From Cornus controversa (Eukaryota; Streptophyta; Magnoliopsida; Cornales; Cornaceae): a stretch of 64,000 nucleotides of DNA. Positions 12,048 through 22,701 of this stretch are shown piece after piece; the first letter of the stretch is position 1; each line of letters opens with the position of its first letter. The notes under the pieces are model-generated. The model ran no database searches and was not told where the DNA came from. It saw only the letters and a list, made by a program, of their open reading frames with translations. The position numbers and the translations under genes are program-made. The stretch is from the NCBI GenBank assembly GCA_026545225.1, contig CM048850.1, positions 24,168,297 through 24,232,296 on the forward strand, written 5' to 3'.

Positions 12048-12331
12048 AAATAATTTAAAAATCAAAAAAATTCAAGTTCTGGGCACCCAAACAAACCCTT
12101 AGGCCTAGCCAATGGTCATATGCTATTGGCTATCACGCAGCATGCTCTGTACGTGCCGTGTAGGTTTTTTTTTTTTAATCCCATTTATTGAAATGACATC
12201 GTTTCGGTAGCGGAATTGCAAAACTGATCACTCCGATTGTGCGATTCGTTCCTCGATCGCCCCACCTCCAATGGCTAAGCCATTCAAGGCCCAATCAACC
12301 AATGCATCGCCAGACGTCTAGCGATGGGGTT
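11155..12331. other. Block A spacer with TA microsatellite
   Basis: AT-rich spacer paralogous to 54388-55530. It contains a long AT dinucleotide run (12006-12044), much shorter in block B. The stretch 11940-12110 has weakly inverted ends (gcacagtttgggtgggttt and the gggcacccaaacaaaccc side), suggesting a worn hAT-like MITE. No gene recognised. Confidence 0.45.
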
Positions 12332-12336
12332 GCAAT

Positions 12337-13035
12337 TGTTGGATGAATTTGTCAAAAATCGTTAATTATTGAATGAGAAATTGATTTTAAAATCCTCCAA
12401 CCAAACATGGCCTTAAGTGGTGGTTGTCTGAATAATAGACATGACTATTCACGAAGAGTTATGATTTTTCACGAATAAACATGTCTATTCTGAAATAGGT
12501 ATGACTCTTCACGAACAGACATGTCTGTTCTACAATAGATATGACTCTTCACGAACAAACATGTCGTATGACTCTTCACGAACAGACATGTCTGTTCTGG
12601 AATAGGTATGACACTTCACGAATAGACATGTCTGTTCACCATTGGCTCTATATATAGCCAGTCATGCATAACAAAATGAAAATAAAAAAAATTTCATATC
12701 ATCTATCTCTTCATATATATATATATAGTTCGAGTACTGCACAAGTTGTGTTCAAAGGATTCTAGAGATTGAAGTGCTGCCTTTTTAGAATCGTAAATCC
12801 GTTCTATCTTGGGAGACAATTTTTCATCACCTTGAGCACTAAAAGGGAACAAATTTGTCTTATGGAAATTGTGTTTACACAAGGCTCGGATTCAATTTAA
12901 TTTATTTTCAATCATTCTGTAAGTTGGTTGATAATTGTTTATTTTATTTAACTTCCTACTTCTATTTATTTTTTCTAAATATAATTATATTTTGGTTTGC
13001 CTGTTTGGCATACAAATATGATATGTGGCTAACCA
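12337..13035 (+). repeat. copia-3 left LTR with palindromic repeat array
   Basis: The U3 part (about 12440-12640) contains several copies of a unit with tatgactcttcacgaa followed by the 18-bp perfect palindrome gaacagacatgtctgttc (12513-12530, 12580-12597, and a one-mismatch copy at 12617-12634). A TATATATAG box lies at about 12647. Ends are set by comparison with the right LTR. Confidence 0.8.
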
Positions 13036-13219
13036 TCTTAAGACAAATTATGTTGTTGTTTTTCATTATACTTAGTGTTCTTAATAAATAGAAATCAGTG
13101 TGCTGAATGTGTTTCTAAAATCTGCACTTATTGTAATTCTAATTTCTATTAGATAATATATATATATATTCTTTAAATTAGAAACTTAAACAGATTTTGT
13201 ATCTGTTTTGTTTTTATAA

Positions 13220-15790
13220 CAAAATGTCATTTAATACTCTAATCATTTTCGTGAGTGCGTCTCATGGAGAGAAGTCCGAAACATTCAATGGAACGGACTT
13301 CAAATGTTGGCAGCAGAAGAAATTCTTCTATCTTATAACTTTGAATTTGGTAATAGTCTTTCACGAAGAATCTCCTATACTTAGTGAAGAAGAGACTGAT
13401 AAGGAAAATGTGAGCGTTCTTGATACATGGAAGCATGCAAATTTCTTGTGTAGAAACTATATCCTAAATGGATTAGACAATACACTATATAATGTGTATT
13501 GTGCTAGTAAAACAACAAAAATATTGTTATGTGTATTTGCTAATAAGCAAAGATGAGGCCATAGAAGTGTTCAAACATTACAAGAATCAAGTTGAAAATC
13601 AACTTAACACAAAGATAAAGGCAATAAGAAGAGATAGAGGTGGTGAATATGAAGCACCTTTTGAAGAGTTTTGTTCAGAACATGGAATTATTCACCAAAC
13701 AACCGCTCCTTATACACCTCAATCTAACGAAATTGTTGAATGCAAAAATCGAACACTAAAAGAAATGATGAATGCTATGTTGTTGAGTTCTGGTTTACCC
13801 CAGAATTTGTGAGGGGAAGCTATTCTCTCAGCAAATTATATTCTCAACAAGGTACCTCATAAGAAAACACACAAGTCACCTTATGAATTATGGAAAAATA
13901 ACAAACCATGCTATAAATACTTAAGAGTGTGGGGGCGTTTAGCAAAAGTAGCAGTTCCTAAACCTAAAAAGGTTAAAATAGGACCAAAAATCATTGACTG
14001 TGTTCATTGCTTATGCAAATAACAGTAGTGCTTATAGATTTCTGGTATATAAATTTGAGATTTTTGACGTGCATGTGAATACAATTATTGAATTGAGAGA
14101 TGCTTCATTTTTCAAAAATATATTTCCGTATAACATTACTCGTGATTCAAGTTCGCTAAAGAGGCCTTTAAATGCTATCTCTAGTACTAATCATGAAACC
14201 ATAGACAAAGAGTCTATTATGGATGAACCTAGACGTAGCAAAAGGGCAAAAACGTCAACGTCATTTGGACTAGATTTTCTAACATATTTGTTGAAAAATG
14301 ATCCCCAAACGTTTAAGGAAGCAATGTCCTCTCCCGAAGCTTCTTATTGGAAGGAAGCAATAAATAGTGAAATTGAATCCATCATGCAAAATCATACATG
14401 GGAATTGGTGGATCTTCCACTTGGTTCTAAACCTTTAGGGTACAAATAGATCTTCAAAAAGAAGATGAAAGCTAATGGATCAATAGAAAAATACAAAGCT
14501 AGGCTTATTGCCAAATGCTACAAACAAATGGAACGATTGGATTATTTTGACACTTATTCACCAGTAACTAGAATCACATCCATTCGTATGTTGATGGCAA
14601 TAATATCATTAAATGGACTTGAAATACATCAAATGGATGTAAAAACAACTTTCTTAAATGGTGAATTAGATGAAGAAATATATATGGAACAACTCGAAGG
14701 ATTTTTTTCTCCTAGACAAGAAAAGAAAGTGTGTAAGGTTATTAAATCTCTTTACGGATTAAAACAAGCTCCAAAATAATGGCAAAAAAAATTTGACAAT
14801 GTAATGATGTCAAATGGTTTCAAAATCAATGAGTGTGACAAATGTGTATATATCAAAAACACACAAAAATGATATGTCATAGTTTGTCTTGATGTTGATG
14901 ATATGCTAATTATGGGTAGCAACATTGATATAATTAAAGCTACCAAACATATGTTATCCATTAGATTTGATATGAAAGACTTAGGTGTTGCAGACGTTAT
15001 ACTAGGAATCAAAATTTCTAGAATATCAAAAGGACTTGTATTGTCTCAATCTCATTACATTGGAAAAATACTTGATAATTTCAAGAAATATAACATTAAT
15101 CTAGTAAAGACACCAGTGGACGCAAGTCTTCATCTCGCTAAAGATACTAGAGAAAGCATATCTCAATTAGAGTATTCTCGTATAATTGGCAGTCTAATGT
15201 ATGTCATGAATTGCACTAGACCTGACATAGCATACTCTGTGAGTAAGCTTAGTCGATTTACGAGTAATCTAGGAGAAAAACACTGGAAAGCTATAAAAAG
15301 AGTTTTGGGATATTTAAAATATACACAAAACTATGGTTTGCACTTCACAAGATATCGGGCTGTACTTGAAGGGTATAGTGATGCTAATTGGATATCTGAT
15401 TCAAAAGACTCAAAATTCACAAGTGGATATGTTTTTACTCTTGGAGGTGCAGCCGTGTCTTAAAAATCCTCAAAACAAACTTGTATTGCTAGATCTACAA
15501 TGGAATCTGAATTCATGGCTTTAGATAAAGTTGGAGAAGAGGCAGAATGGCTTCGTAATTTTTTAGAGGATATTCCAAATTGGTCAAAACCTGTGCCTGC
15601 TATATGCATACATTGCAATAGTCAATCAGCAATAGGAAGGGTACAGAGTCATATGTATAACGGTAAGTCACGTCACATACGACGAAGACATAACATCGTT
15701 AGACAATTGCTCTCTAATGGAATTATCTCAATTGATTATGTAAAGTCAAAAGATAATATTACGGATCCATTTACAGAAGGCTTACCATGA
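13220..15790 (+). pseudogene. copia-3 gag-pol remnant with internal deletion
   Basis: It begins as a copia Gag N-terminus (SETFNGTDFKCWQQKKFFYL, about 13276-13335) and runs to about 13510. It then jumps into the integrase core (IRRDRGGEYEAPFEEF and TPQSNEIVE, about 13624-13745). The rest of Gag, protease and the integrase zinc domain are missing. RT follows ([33 protein letters not shown] with the DD pair near 14895). RNase H ends at ITDPFTEGLP (15788). In-frame stops near 13810, 14447, 14777, 14869 and 15461 break the frame. Confidence 0.88.
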
Positions 15791-16435
15791 GAGCGAATAG
15801 AAAGTTCATCGAAGGGAATGGGTTTAAAGCCTATGTCTTAATAAGAGTCGTCATAGTGGCAACCCAACCTAGCTAACTGGAGATCCCAAGATCTAGGTTC
15901 AAAGGGCAAACCGAACTATGTAGAACTCAGTAAGCACTTAGGAGATATTTACTCCTAACCATTCCTATGATAAGACAGTGCACATCTACCGCGAGAATTA
16001 GGGTAAGTTAAGTTTTTAATGATTTCTATATCTTGGAAAAATGTCCAAGTGGAGTATTGCAGGATACTCTTCATAAATGTCACCTACGTGAGTAAGAAGG
16101 GGCCACTTCTATGAGAATATTAAGGCTTAATTCTCTAAAATACTTAATAAATCAAGAGGTATTCAGGGCCAAAATGAACACAAACATGAGAACCAACTGT
16201 GTTTGAAGAAATACTGTGTGAATTCTATTATCTTGGTTTACATTAATGGCTGACCGTTCAAAGACACCATGTCTACTGATTAGCTAAGTAAATCCGATAG
16301 ACTTTCACTAAGCAAGTTCAAGGCAATTAGGCTACTTAACCCGATGCAGTAGTTTTTCAATTGTACTCGAATTAGTGTCTGCATTATCATTATCATTTAC
16401 ATTGATATCCAATCAATTTCATTCATGTGGGGGAT

Positions 16436-17107
16436 TGTTGGACGAATTTGTCAAAAATCGTTAATTATTGAATGAGAAATTGATTTTAAAATCCTCCAAC
16501 CAAACAAGGCCTTAAGTGGTGGTTGTTTGAAGAATATATATGATTATTCTGGAAGAGTTATGATTTTTCACGAATAAATATGTCTATTCTGGAATAGATA
16601 TGATTTTTCACGAACAGACATGTCTGTTTTGGAATAGATATGACTCTTCACGAACAAACATGTCTATTCTGGAATAGGTATGACTTTTCACAAACAGACA
16701 TGTCTGTTCACCATTGGCTCTATATATAGCCAGTCATGCATAACAAAACGAAAATAAAAAAATTTCATATTATCTATGTCTGCATATATATATATAGTTC
16801 GAGTACTGCACAAGTTATGTTCGAAGGATTCTAGAGATTGAAGTGCTGCCTCTTTAGAATCGTAAATCCGTTCTATCTTGGGAGACAATTGTTCATCACC
16901 TTGAACACTAAAAGGGAACAAATTTATCTTAAGGAAATTGTGTTTACACAAGGCTCGGATTCAATTTAATTCATTTTCAATCATTCTGTAAGGTAATTGG
17001 TTGATAATTGTTTATTTTATTTAACTTCCTACTTCTGTTTATTTTTTCTAAGTATAATTATATTTTGGTTTACGTATTTGACATACAAATATGATATTTG
17101 GATAATA
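16436..17107 (+). repeat. copia-3 right LTR
   Basis: Starts TGTTGGACGAATTTG directly after the polypurine tract and ends just before GCAAT at 17108. It carries the same acagacatgtctgt palindrome array (about 16540-16710) in a slightly shorter form than the left LTR, and the same TATA region. Confidence 0.8.
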
Positions 17108-17287
17108 GCAATTGCTTTTTGTACGTGTATTCGTGGATGACTAGAGGTTGTGAGTCTAAGTTACTCGTGCGGTAAGACACATCAAGCATGAGTTAAATGT
17201 ATTATATAAATTATAAATCAAAAGTAATGAAATGTGTAAGTTATACACTTTATGTTAGATAAAATACTAATTTTTACCTTTCAAAAT

Positions 17288-17442
17288 AAAAGAATAATGT
17301 TAAAATTGAAAATTTAATTGCATCTCCGTGTCTTGAATATAAAAAATTGGTAAAATTTACATATAAAAGAATAATGTTAAAATTGAAAATTTAATTGCAT
17401 CTCCGTGTCTTGAATATAAAAAATTGGTAAAATTTACATTTA
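17288..17442. repeat. Two-copy tandem repeat, block A flank (about 77 bp each)
   Basis: A unit containing agaataatgttaaaattgaa and catctccgtgtcttgaatat is repeated twice in direct tandem. The same duplication is present in block B at about 55760-55917. Non-coding. Confidence 0.75.
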
Positions 17443-17699
17443 AATTCATATCCGCCATTAATATATCTATCCGAATTCAGGTAACATCATAAGTAACAAG
17501 GTATTTTCCACCTTTGAAAAAATTTCTGCAAATGAAGCTTAATTTGGTGGCCCACTGTGTTTGTCCACGTTATAGTCAATTGTGCTGTTACTATCTGTAT
17601 AAATTTCAGATGTAACTTTGCTTTAAATGCCAAAAACAATACTGCTGTGGTCCTAATGCCTAATGGACATGAGAACCGTACTCGAGGAAGGGTCTCTAT

Positions 17700-18045
17700 A
17701 TGGTAGCAACCACACGTACCATTTCAATTAAAGTATGTCTTTGTTGTAAAAGAAAATTCCAAACAATGGATTGTTAGAATATAGTTCCAACCACGCGTAC
17801 CATTTCAATTAAAGTATGTCTTTGTTGTCAAAGAAAAATCCTAACACTGAATTGTTGGAATATAGTTGCAACCACACGCACCATTTCAATTAAAGCATGT
17901 CTTTGTTGTCAAAGAAAAATCCAAACAATGGATTGTTGGAAAATAATTGCAACCACACGTACAGTTGAAATGCCCATTTCAATTAAAGCATGTTTTTGTT
18001 GTCAAAGAAAAATCCAAACAATGGATTGTTCAAAATTTAGTTGAT
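17700..18045. repeat. Four-copy tandem repeat, block A flank (about 85 bp each)
   Basis: A unit containing accatttcaattaaag, tgtctttgttgt and caatggattgtt occurs four times with small differences; the last copy carries a short insertion (gttgaaatgccc). The same array occurs in block B at about 56180-56512. Non-coding. Confidence 0.75.
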
Positions 18046-18307
18046 CAAGCATCAAAATTAGAGTGAGTCCACTAAAATTTTGAGACCGGTCCAAATTAAA
18101 AAGCCTTATTTTCTTAGACGAGATGAACGTAATGTAATTACTTACTCAAAATCCTTTCCAAATAAATGAAAAATTGAATTCAAAATACCTCATTTAATCA
18201 TGAGCGAAAGTGTGTTATCTCAGGTTAAAAGATTGAGAAAAAGATGATGTCAGATATTTATGTTATGAATGGATGTGAGTTTGAGTCCAACCCATCTAAC
18301 ACACACT

Positions 18308-19497
18308 TGTGAGTTGCGCGGTGCGGAAGCGGTTGCGAAAAGTATTTTAGAACCTAGAGGGGGGGTGAATAGGATCACTTGCTCGTTTGCTTAATTTTTA
18401 ATTAATTCAATTTTAAGTCCAATTAATTAAACAATTAAAGCAAGCAAATAAATAAAGTGCAAGAAAAGAAAAGAATGCACCAGATATACGTGGAAACCCA
18501 AGGCGGGCAAAAACCACGGAGGGAGGCGGCACGCCTCAGGGAACCAATTCACTATGATGAAGCAAAGTACAACAGATTCTGTCTCAGTCTCACACCCCTC
18601 TTCACTCTGTCAAGGATCTGATGCGGAACACCTCAGGCTTATGATTGCGACAACACGTCCAACTGCTGCAGACTTCCGGCTAACGTCACCACCCTTACAG
18701 AAAGGTTGCTGGAAGAACCAAAATACTCAGCAAGTATTTTGTTCCCTTCGTAGTGCAATCTGGTCACCTTTCTTCCTCAGCAAGCAAGCAAGCGAAGAAC
18801 CTTCAATCCAATGTTCTGGTCAGCAAATAGATTTGATGCAGTCTCTGAGCAGCTAATCAGAAGTAGAACACCATCCTAAAAATCACTCGTGTAGTATGGA
18901 TGTGTGTTCTTAAAAATATATAACCCTAATTATACTGTATATACTTTCTCTCTCTCTAAAATATTAATTTTTCAGGGCTCTCTCTGTAGAGAAAATATGA
19001 ATACATATATATAGGCAAGGAAGTCCTAATTCTACTTGGAAAAGAAGTTGAATACCAAAATAGAACTTTCCTAGAAGTTTCAAACCCAATAGGAATCAGA
19101 ATTTCCGTCAAAAACTATTTCCTATTTGGAACAGGCTAAGTGGGACCGGTGCCAAATAAATAGGACCGGTGGAACTTTTTGAAAACCTGCAGAAACTAAT
19201 TTGCCGAGAAAAGTTGGACCGGTCCTAAATATTGGGGACCGGTCCTACTTTGAAAAACCCTAAAATTTTCATTTAAACCCTGGTTTTTCAAAATAGGCTC
19301 GGAACTACAAAGTGTAGAATGTCCTCACCATACTTACCTGTACTATATGGTGTTCTAACTGATTTGTCGGCTTCCATGCACTTGAGTGTCAGCTTGATGA
19401 TGTCGATGATCGGTTACATAAAATATCATGAAACTTACAACTCGATCATTCAGGTTTTGATCACCGAAATATGCCAATTACAAATTTATATGTCACA
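18308..19497 (-). repeat. SIRE-like 3' LTR (1190 bp)
   Basis: Near-identical to 24851-26044. It contains the paired GGACCGGTCC-type palindromes (about 19140-19250). A small open frame (18554-18856) occurs identically in the other LTR, encodes nothing recognised and is not annotated as a gene. Confidence 0.9.
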
Positions 19498-19512
19498 ATC
19501 TCCCCCTTTGGC
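19498..19512 (-). other. Polypurine tract of the SIRE-like element
   Basis: On the minus strand GCCAAAGGGGGAGAT directly abuts the 3' LTR start TGTGACA. It is the expected plus-strand primer for reverse transcription. Further copies of the core (aagggggaga) lie at about 19725, 19742 and 19796, reading on the minus strand. Confidence 0.8.
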
Positions 19513-20033
19513 AATTTCGTGACAAAACCACTTAGACAATCAATAACCTAACCCATTGGAAAAATTAGATTACAGTGTTGCCCAAATACAAAGAAATATA
19601 GAACTGATCATCAGAAGCTTTACTTGTGTGTTCAAGACGGTTTAGAAAACACCTATTGTACCTGCACATCTCTTAAACAACACAACCTGTGAAAAGCTTA
19701 ATAAAGAAATATAATCATATATATCTCCCCCTTAAAAAATATCTCCCCCTTTGTCAAAGAACCTCATATCATGTCATATGCATATAACAGTATCATCTCC
19801 CCCTTTTTGGAACAAATTGACAAAGAACTAGCAAAGAGATTTAGATACACAGATAAATCATGAAGCACATAGAGAGAATAAGATAATAAGGAAACAAAAA
19901 TCATCATCACTGATCAAATAAATATCCAAAACATATCAGTTGATGAAATAAACAAAAATAAATATCCAGACATCAAGGATAAATCAGTCAACCAAAGTCT
20001 AGAACAAAAGATATCAGGACCTAAAGTCTAAGT

Positions 20034-21080
20034 CTAGTCAGCCTCATCAGCAGACTCATCAGAACCAGCAGGGTCAAGCTTGTCTATCCTAGCATGTAGG
20101 CGATCGAACCCTTGCTGAATGAACCTGAGAACTTGGTTCATCTGATTGGCCGTCACGGGTGTGTCAGTCGCAGGAAGTTGGAAAACTCCTCGACCCCCAG
20201 ACACAGCCTGACCAGCTCCTTGACTGAGCTCATAGGCCTTTCTGTCCTTCTCCTTCTTGTTTACCGAGCGAGTAATTGATGTGGCATCAATCATCCCTTT
20301 CGGTTTCTCAATATCAGCTCTCTTTGGAATACGAACCCTAGCATCCCTCAAAATAGCCATCACTATTTGTGGAAAAGGTAAGGCTGATGAAGACCTAGAA
20401 TGTCGAGTGGCTAAGATCATAGTACGCAAGATTGTTGCAGGAAGATTGATCGGATCTCCTCGAACAATGTGATAAAGAATCTCAGCTCTACTCTTAATCA
20501 AATTACCCTTGTGGTCATGAGGATCTAAATTGTATGAGACTATCAAGTTCAAAGCCGAGACCTCATCGGTAAGGTAGAGTGAAGGTAATCTGTCTACTAG
20601 CCGTGGGGCTTCGGGTATGCACAACTCTCTAATCATATCATCCATGCTCGGTCTGTTTGGATCCTCAACTTGATATGGCAATACAATGCCATCTTCATTC
20701 TCTGCAATACCTAACATATTGGCAATTTTGTCCTTGGTGACCTCAACACGAACACCATAACATTTGGTCACAAACATTAGGTCGTCCAAGCTTGATGTAA
20801 TCATGTTGCCATAAAAATATCGGACCATGTCAGGCTTTACAATTTCTCTAAGATCACAAAGAGACTCCCAACCATTGTCTTCAAAGTATTGCACAAAATC
20901 CATCTCCCATTTGCGCTTGATTATCGCAAGATTGACTCGCCTTTCAATCCTCATAGCCCGGCACCCTATTACATTCACAAAATTATTGAAATTGAACTCA
21001 TCTTCAAACATGTCTAATGTGAATACAATTCGATTCTCATCACTGGTAGACGCCTCAGTACGTCCCCTCTTTCGTGCCAT
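20034..21080 (-). CDS. Retrotransposon-encoded second ORF in the env-like position (348 aa), function unknown
   Basis: Intact minus-strand frame from the ATG at 21078-21080 (MARKRGRTEAST). The frame stays open upstream to 21266 without another convincing start except an ATG at 21123-21125. Visible features are a basic N-terminus, a central globular part (VRYFYGNM near residue 80, VEVTKDKIANMLGI, EILYHIVRGDPINLPATI), a proline-poor linker, and a C-terminal amphipathic helix (MNQVLRFIQQGFDRLHARI) followed by an acidic tail. The central pattern resembles the family Pfam calls putative plant transposon protein, often found in SIRE-like elements; that match is from memory, not a search. There is no signal peptide or obvious transmembrane span from the chosen start, so a true envelope role is unlikely. 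Flanked by gag upstream and the 3' LTR downstream. Confidence 0.7.
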   Translation of the reverse strand: MARKRGRTEASTSDENRIVFTLDMFEDEFNFNNFVNVIGCRAMRIERRVNLAIIKRKWEMDFVQYFEDNGWESLCDLREIVKPDMVRYFYGNMITSSLDDLMFVTKCYGVRVEVTKDKIANMLGIAENEDGIVLPYQVEDPNRPSMDDMIRELCIPEAPRLVDRLPSLYLTDEVSALNLIVSYNLDPHDHKGNLIKSRAEILYHIVRGDPINLPATILRTMILATRHSRSSSALPFPQIVMAILRDARVRIPKRADIEKPKGMIDATSITRSVNKKEKDRKAYELSQGAGQAVSGGRGVFQLPATDTPVTANQMNQVLRFIQQGFDRLHARIDKLDPAGSDESADEAD

Positions 21081-21266
21081 AAGAACTACAATGAACGGGA
21101 CCAAAAATAACGACAAAAGTTCCATTGAGTCAAATTGTCGAACACTTGGTGTGCAAGTGCAAAATCCCCAAATGTCAAAGCTATTTGTTTGTTCAAACTC
21201 TCCTAAATCAACAATCAATAAACCACAAACACCACAATCCTCCACCAGTTTAATCCCAACCTCCAA

Positions 21267-22701
21267 TAATCACAAATTAAAAAGAAAAATAGATGAAGAG
21301 AAGCTTTATGTGAGTTGGAGAGTTTTAAAGTTAGAGAGATTGAGTGAGAGTGAGATATGAGTGTGTGTGTGCTTGTGAGAGTGAATGAGGGATTTTAAGC
21401 CAAAACGCGCGCGCGCAGAATCAACATTCTGGGCATTCGCTAAGTGCGACCGGTCCTCATATTTGGGGACCGGTCCAACTTCTTTCTGTTCCTCAGAACC
21501 TGCAGAAGTGCGACCGGTGCTCAATAATGGGGACTGGTCCAACTTTGTGAATAATGAAAAATTACACTTTGGACCTTTAATTCACCAAAAACACATCTTT
21601 TCAATCTGATTTAGCAATTTAGCACATAAAGAGTGAAAAATAAACACAAAATAATAAAAAAATATTTTTGAAATTTTTGAAACTTTTTCAAGAAAAAAAA
21701 ATAACACTAAAACATGAATAATCTCATGAGAATAATCAAAACACATTTTTCAGAGAATAATCATGAGTTCTAAACTTTCTGAACAATTTCAAATATTTAT
21801 AAATGCAGAATTTTTAAAACCCATAGATTGTCTTTAAAATTCATTCTCAAATTCATGATCATGACACAACTTCCAGCATACAAATATTTATAAAAATTTA
21901 AAAATTCATCTAATAAATCCATGTGTGTGTGTGCAATCCAACTTCATCAAAAATTAATCAAATTCCTTTGATCCATCTTATAAAACATATTGGATAATAA
22001 GCAAATATAAATACTCATGATCAAACATTTTTTTTTTTATTGAATTTCATCATTTTTTTTTATTTTATTTCTAAGACGGTGGCTTTCACTCTTACGGGCA
22101 GCCAGCTATTTTCCTCAAAACAACTCTTTAATTTTTAAAGATATCTCATTGGAGATTTACATTGTAGTGGAAGCTACGAACACATCCCGAAGGTAGCCTT
22201 TTCCATTAGTCTTAGATATTCAGCAAATTTTCTATTTTCTTTTCATGCTGAATAAAAACATATATTATTTTTCATTTTTTTCTTTTTTTTTTTTTTGATC
22301 ATTTAAGCTTTCAATGCTACTCATACAATATATTCTAGTCAACTTCACATTAGTTTTTAATCAATTCTCTCAGAGTTGGACTAGTGCACAAATTGTATGG
22401 ACTCAAAAGATTTACCTCTAAAAAGAAATAAATATAGCACATTGGTCATCAATGCTTAGATCACAAAATCAAGCACTTCATTCATTGACAAACTAAGTGT
22501 CCCAATTATGCATTCACAAATCAAAGTGAAATTAAAAAGAAATATAAAGAAATCACATGATTTCTCAGAAAAATATAATTATCATAATCTCATATGATTA
22601 TTACTAAAAATAAACAAAACCTAACCTAAAAAAAATATGGTCCAATGGAAAACAAATAAATGAACATAAGCTCAGTCCATGACCATCAAAGTCCTAATGA
22701 C
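21267..22701. other. Non-coding interior of the SIRE-like element where pol would be expected
   Basis: About 1.4 kb between the end of gag and the second ORF. It contains GACCGGTCC motifs (about 21449-21541) like those of the LTR, a GC-rich patch (cgcgcgcgc, about 21409), and AT-rich sequence with T-runs (22028, 22284). No RT, integrase or protease motif is visible in any frame. Confidence 0.75.

Larger units (their letters stand above)
12337..17107 (+). mobile_element. Ty1-copia retrotransposon (copia-3), nearly full length but defective
   Basis: Left LTR 12337-13035 and right LTR 16436-17107, both beginning TGTTGGA and ending in the same gatatNtggNtaa block. It is flanked by the 5-bp duplication GCAAT (12332-12336, 17108-17112). 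A polypurine tract (gtgggggat) precedes the right LTR. The LTRs differ at many positions, so the insertion is fairly old. Block B keeps the uninterrupted site at about 55540. The coding part is internally deleted and carries stops. Confidence 0.88.

Noticed and set aside
18554..18856. 100-residue frame found identically at 25101-25403
   Set aside because: Part of the two LTRs of one element; identical because the LTRs are identical.
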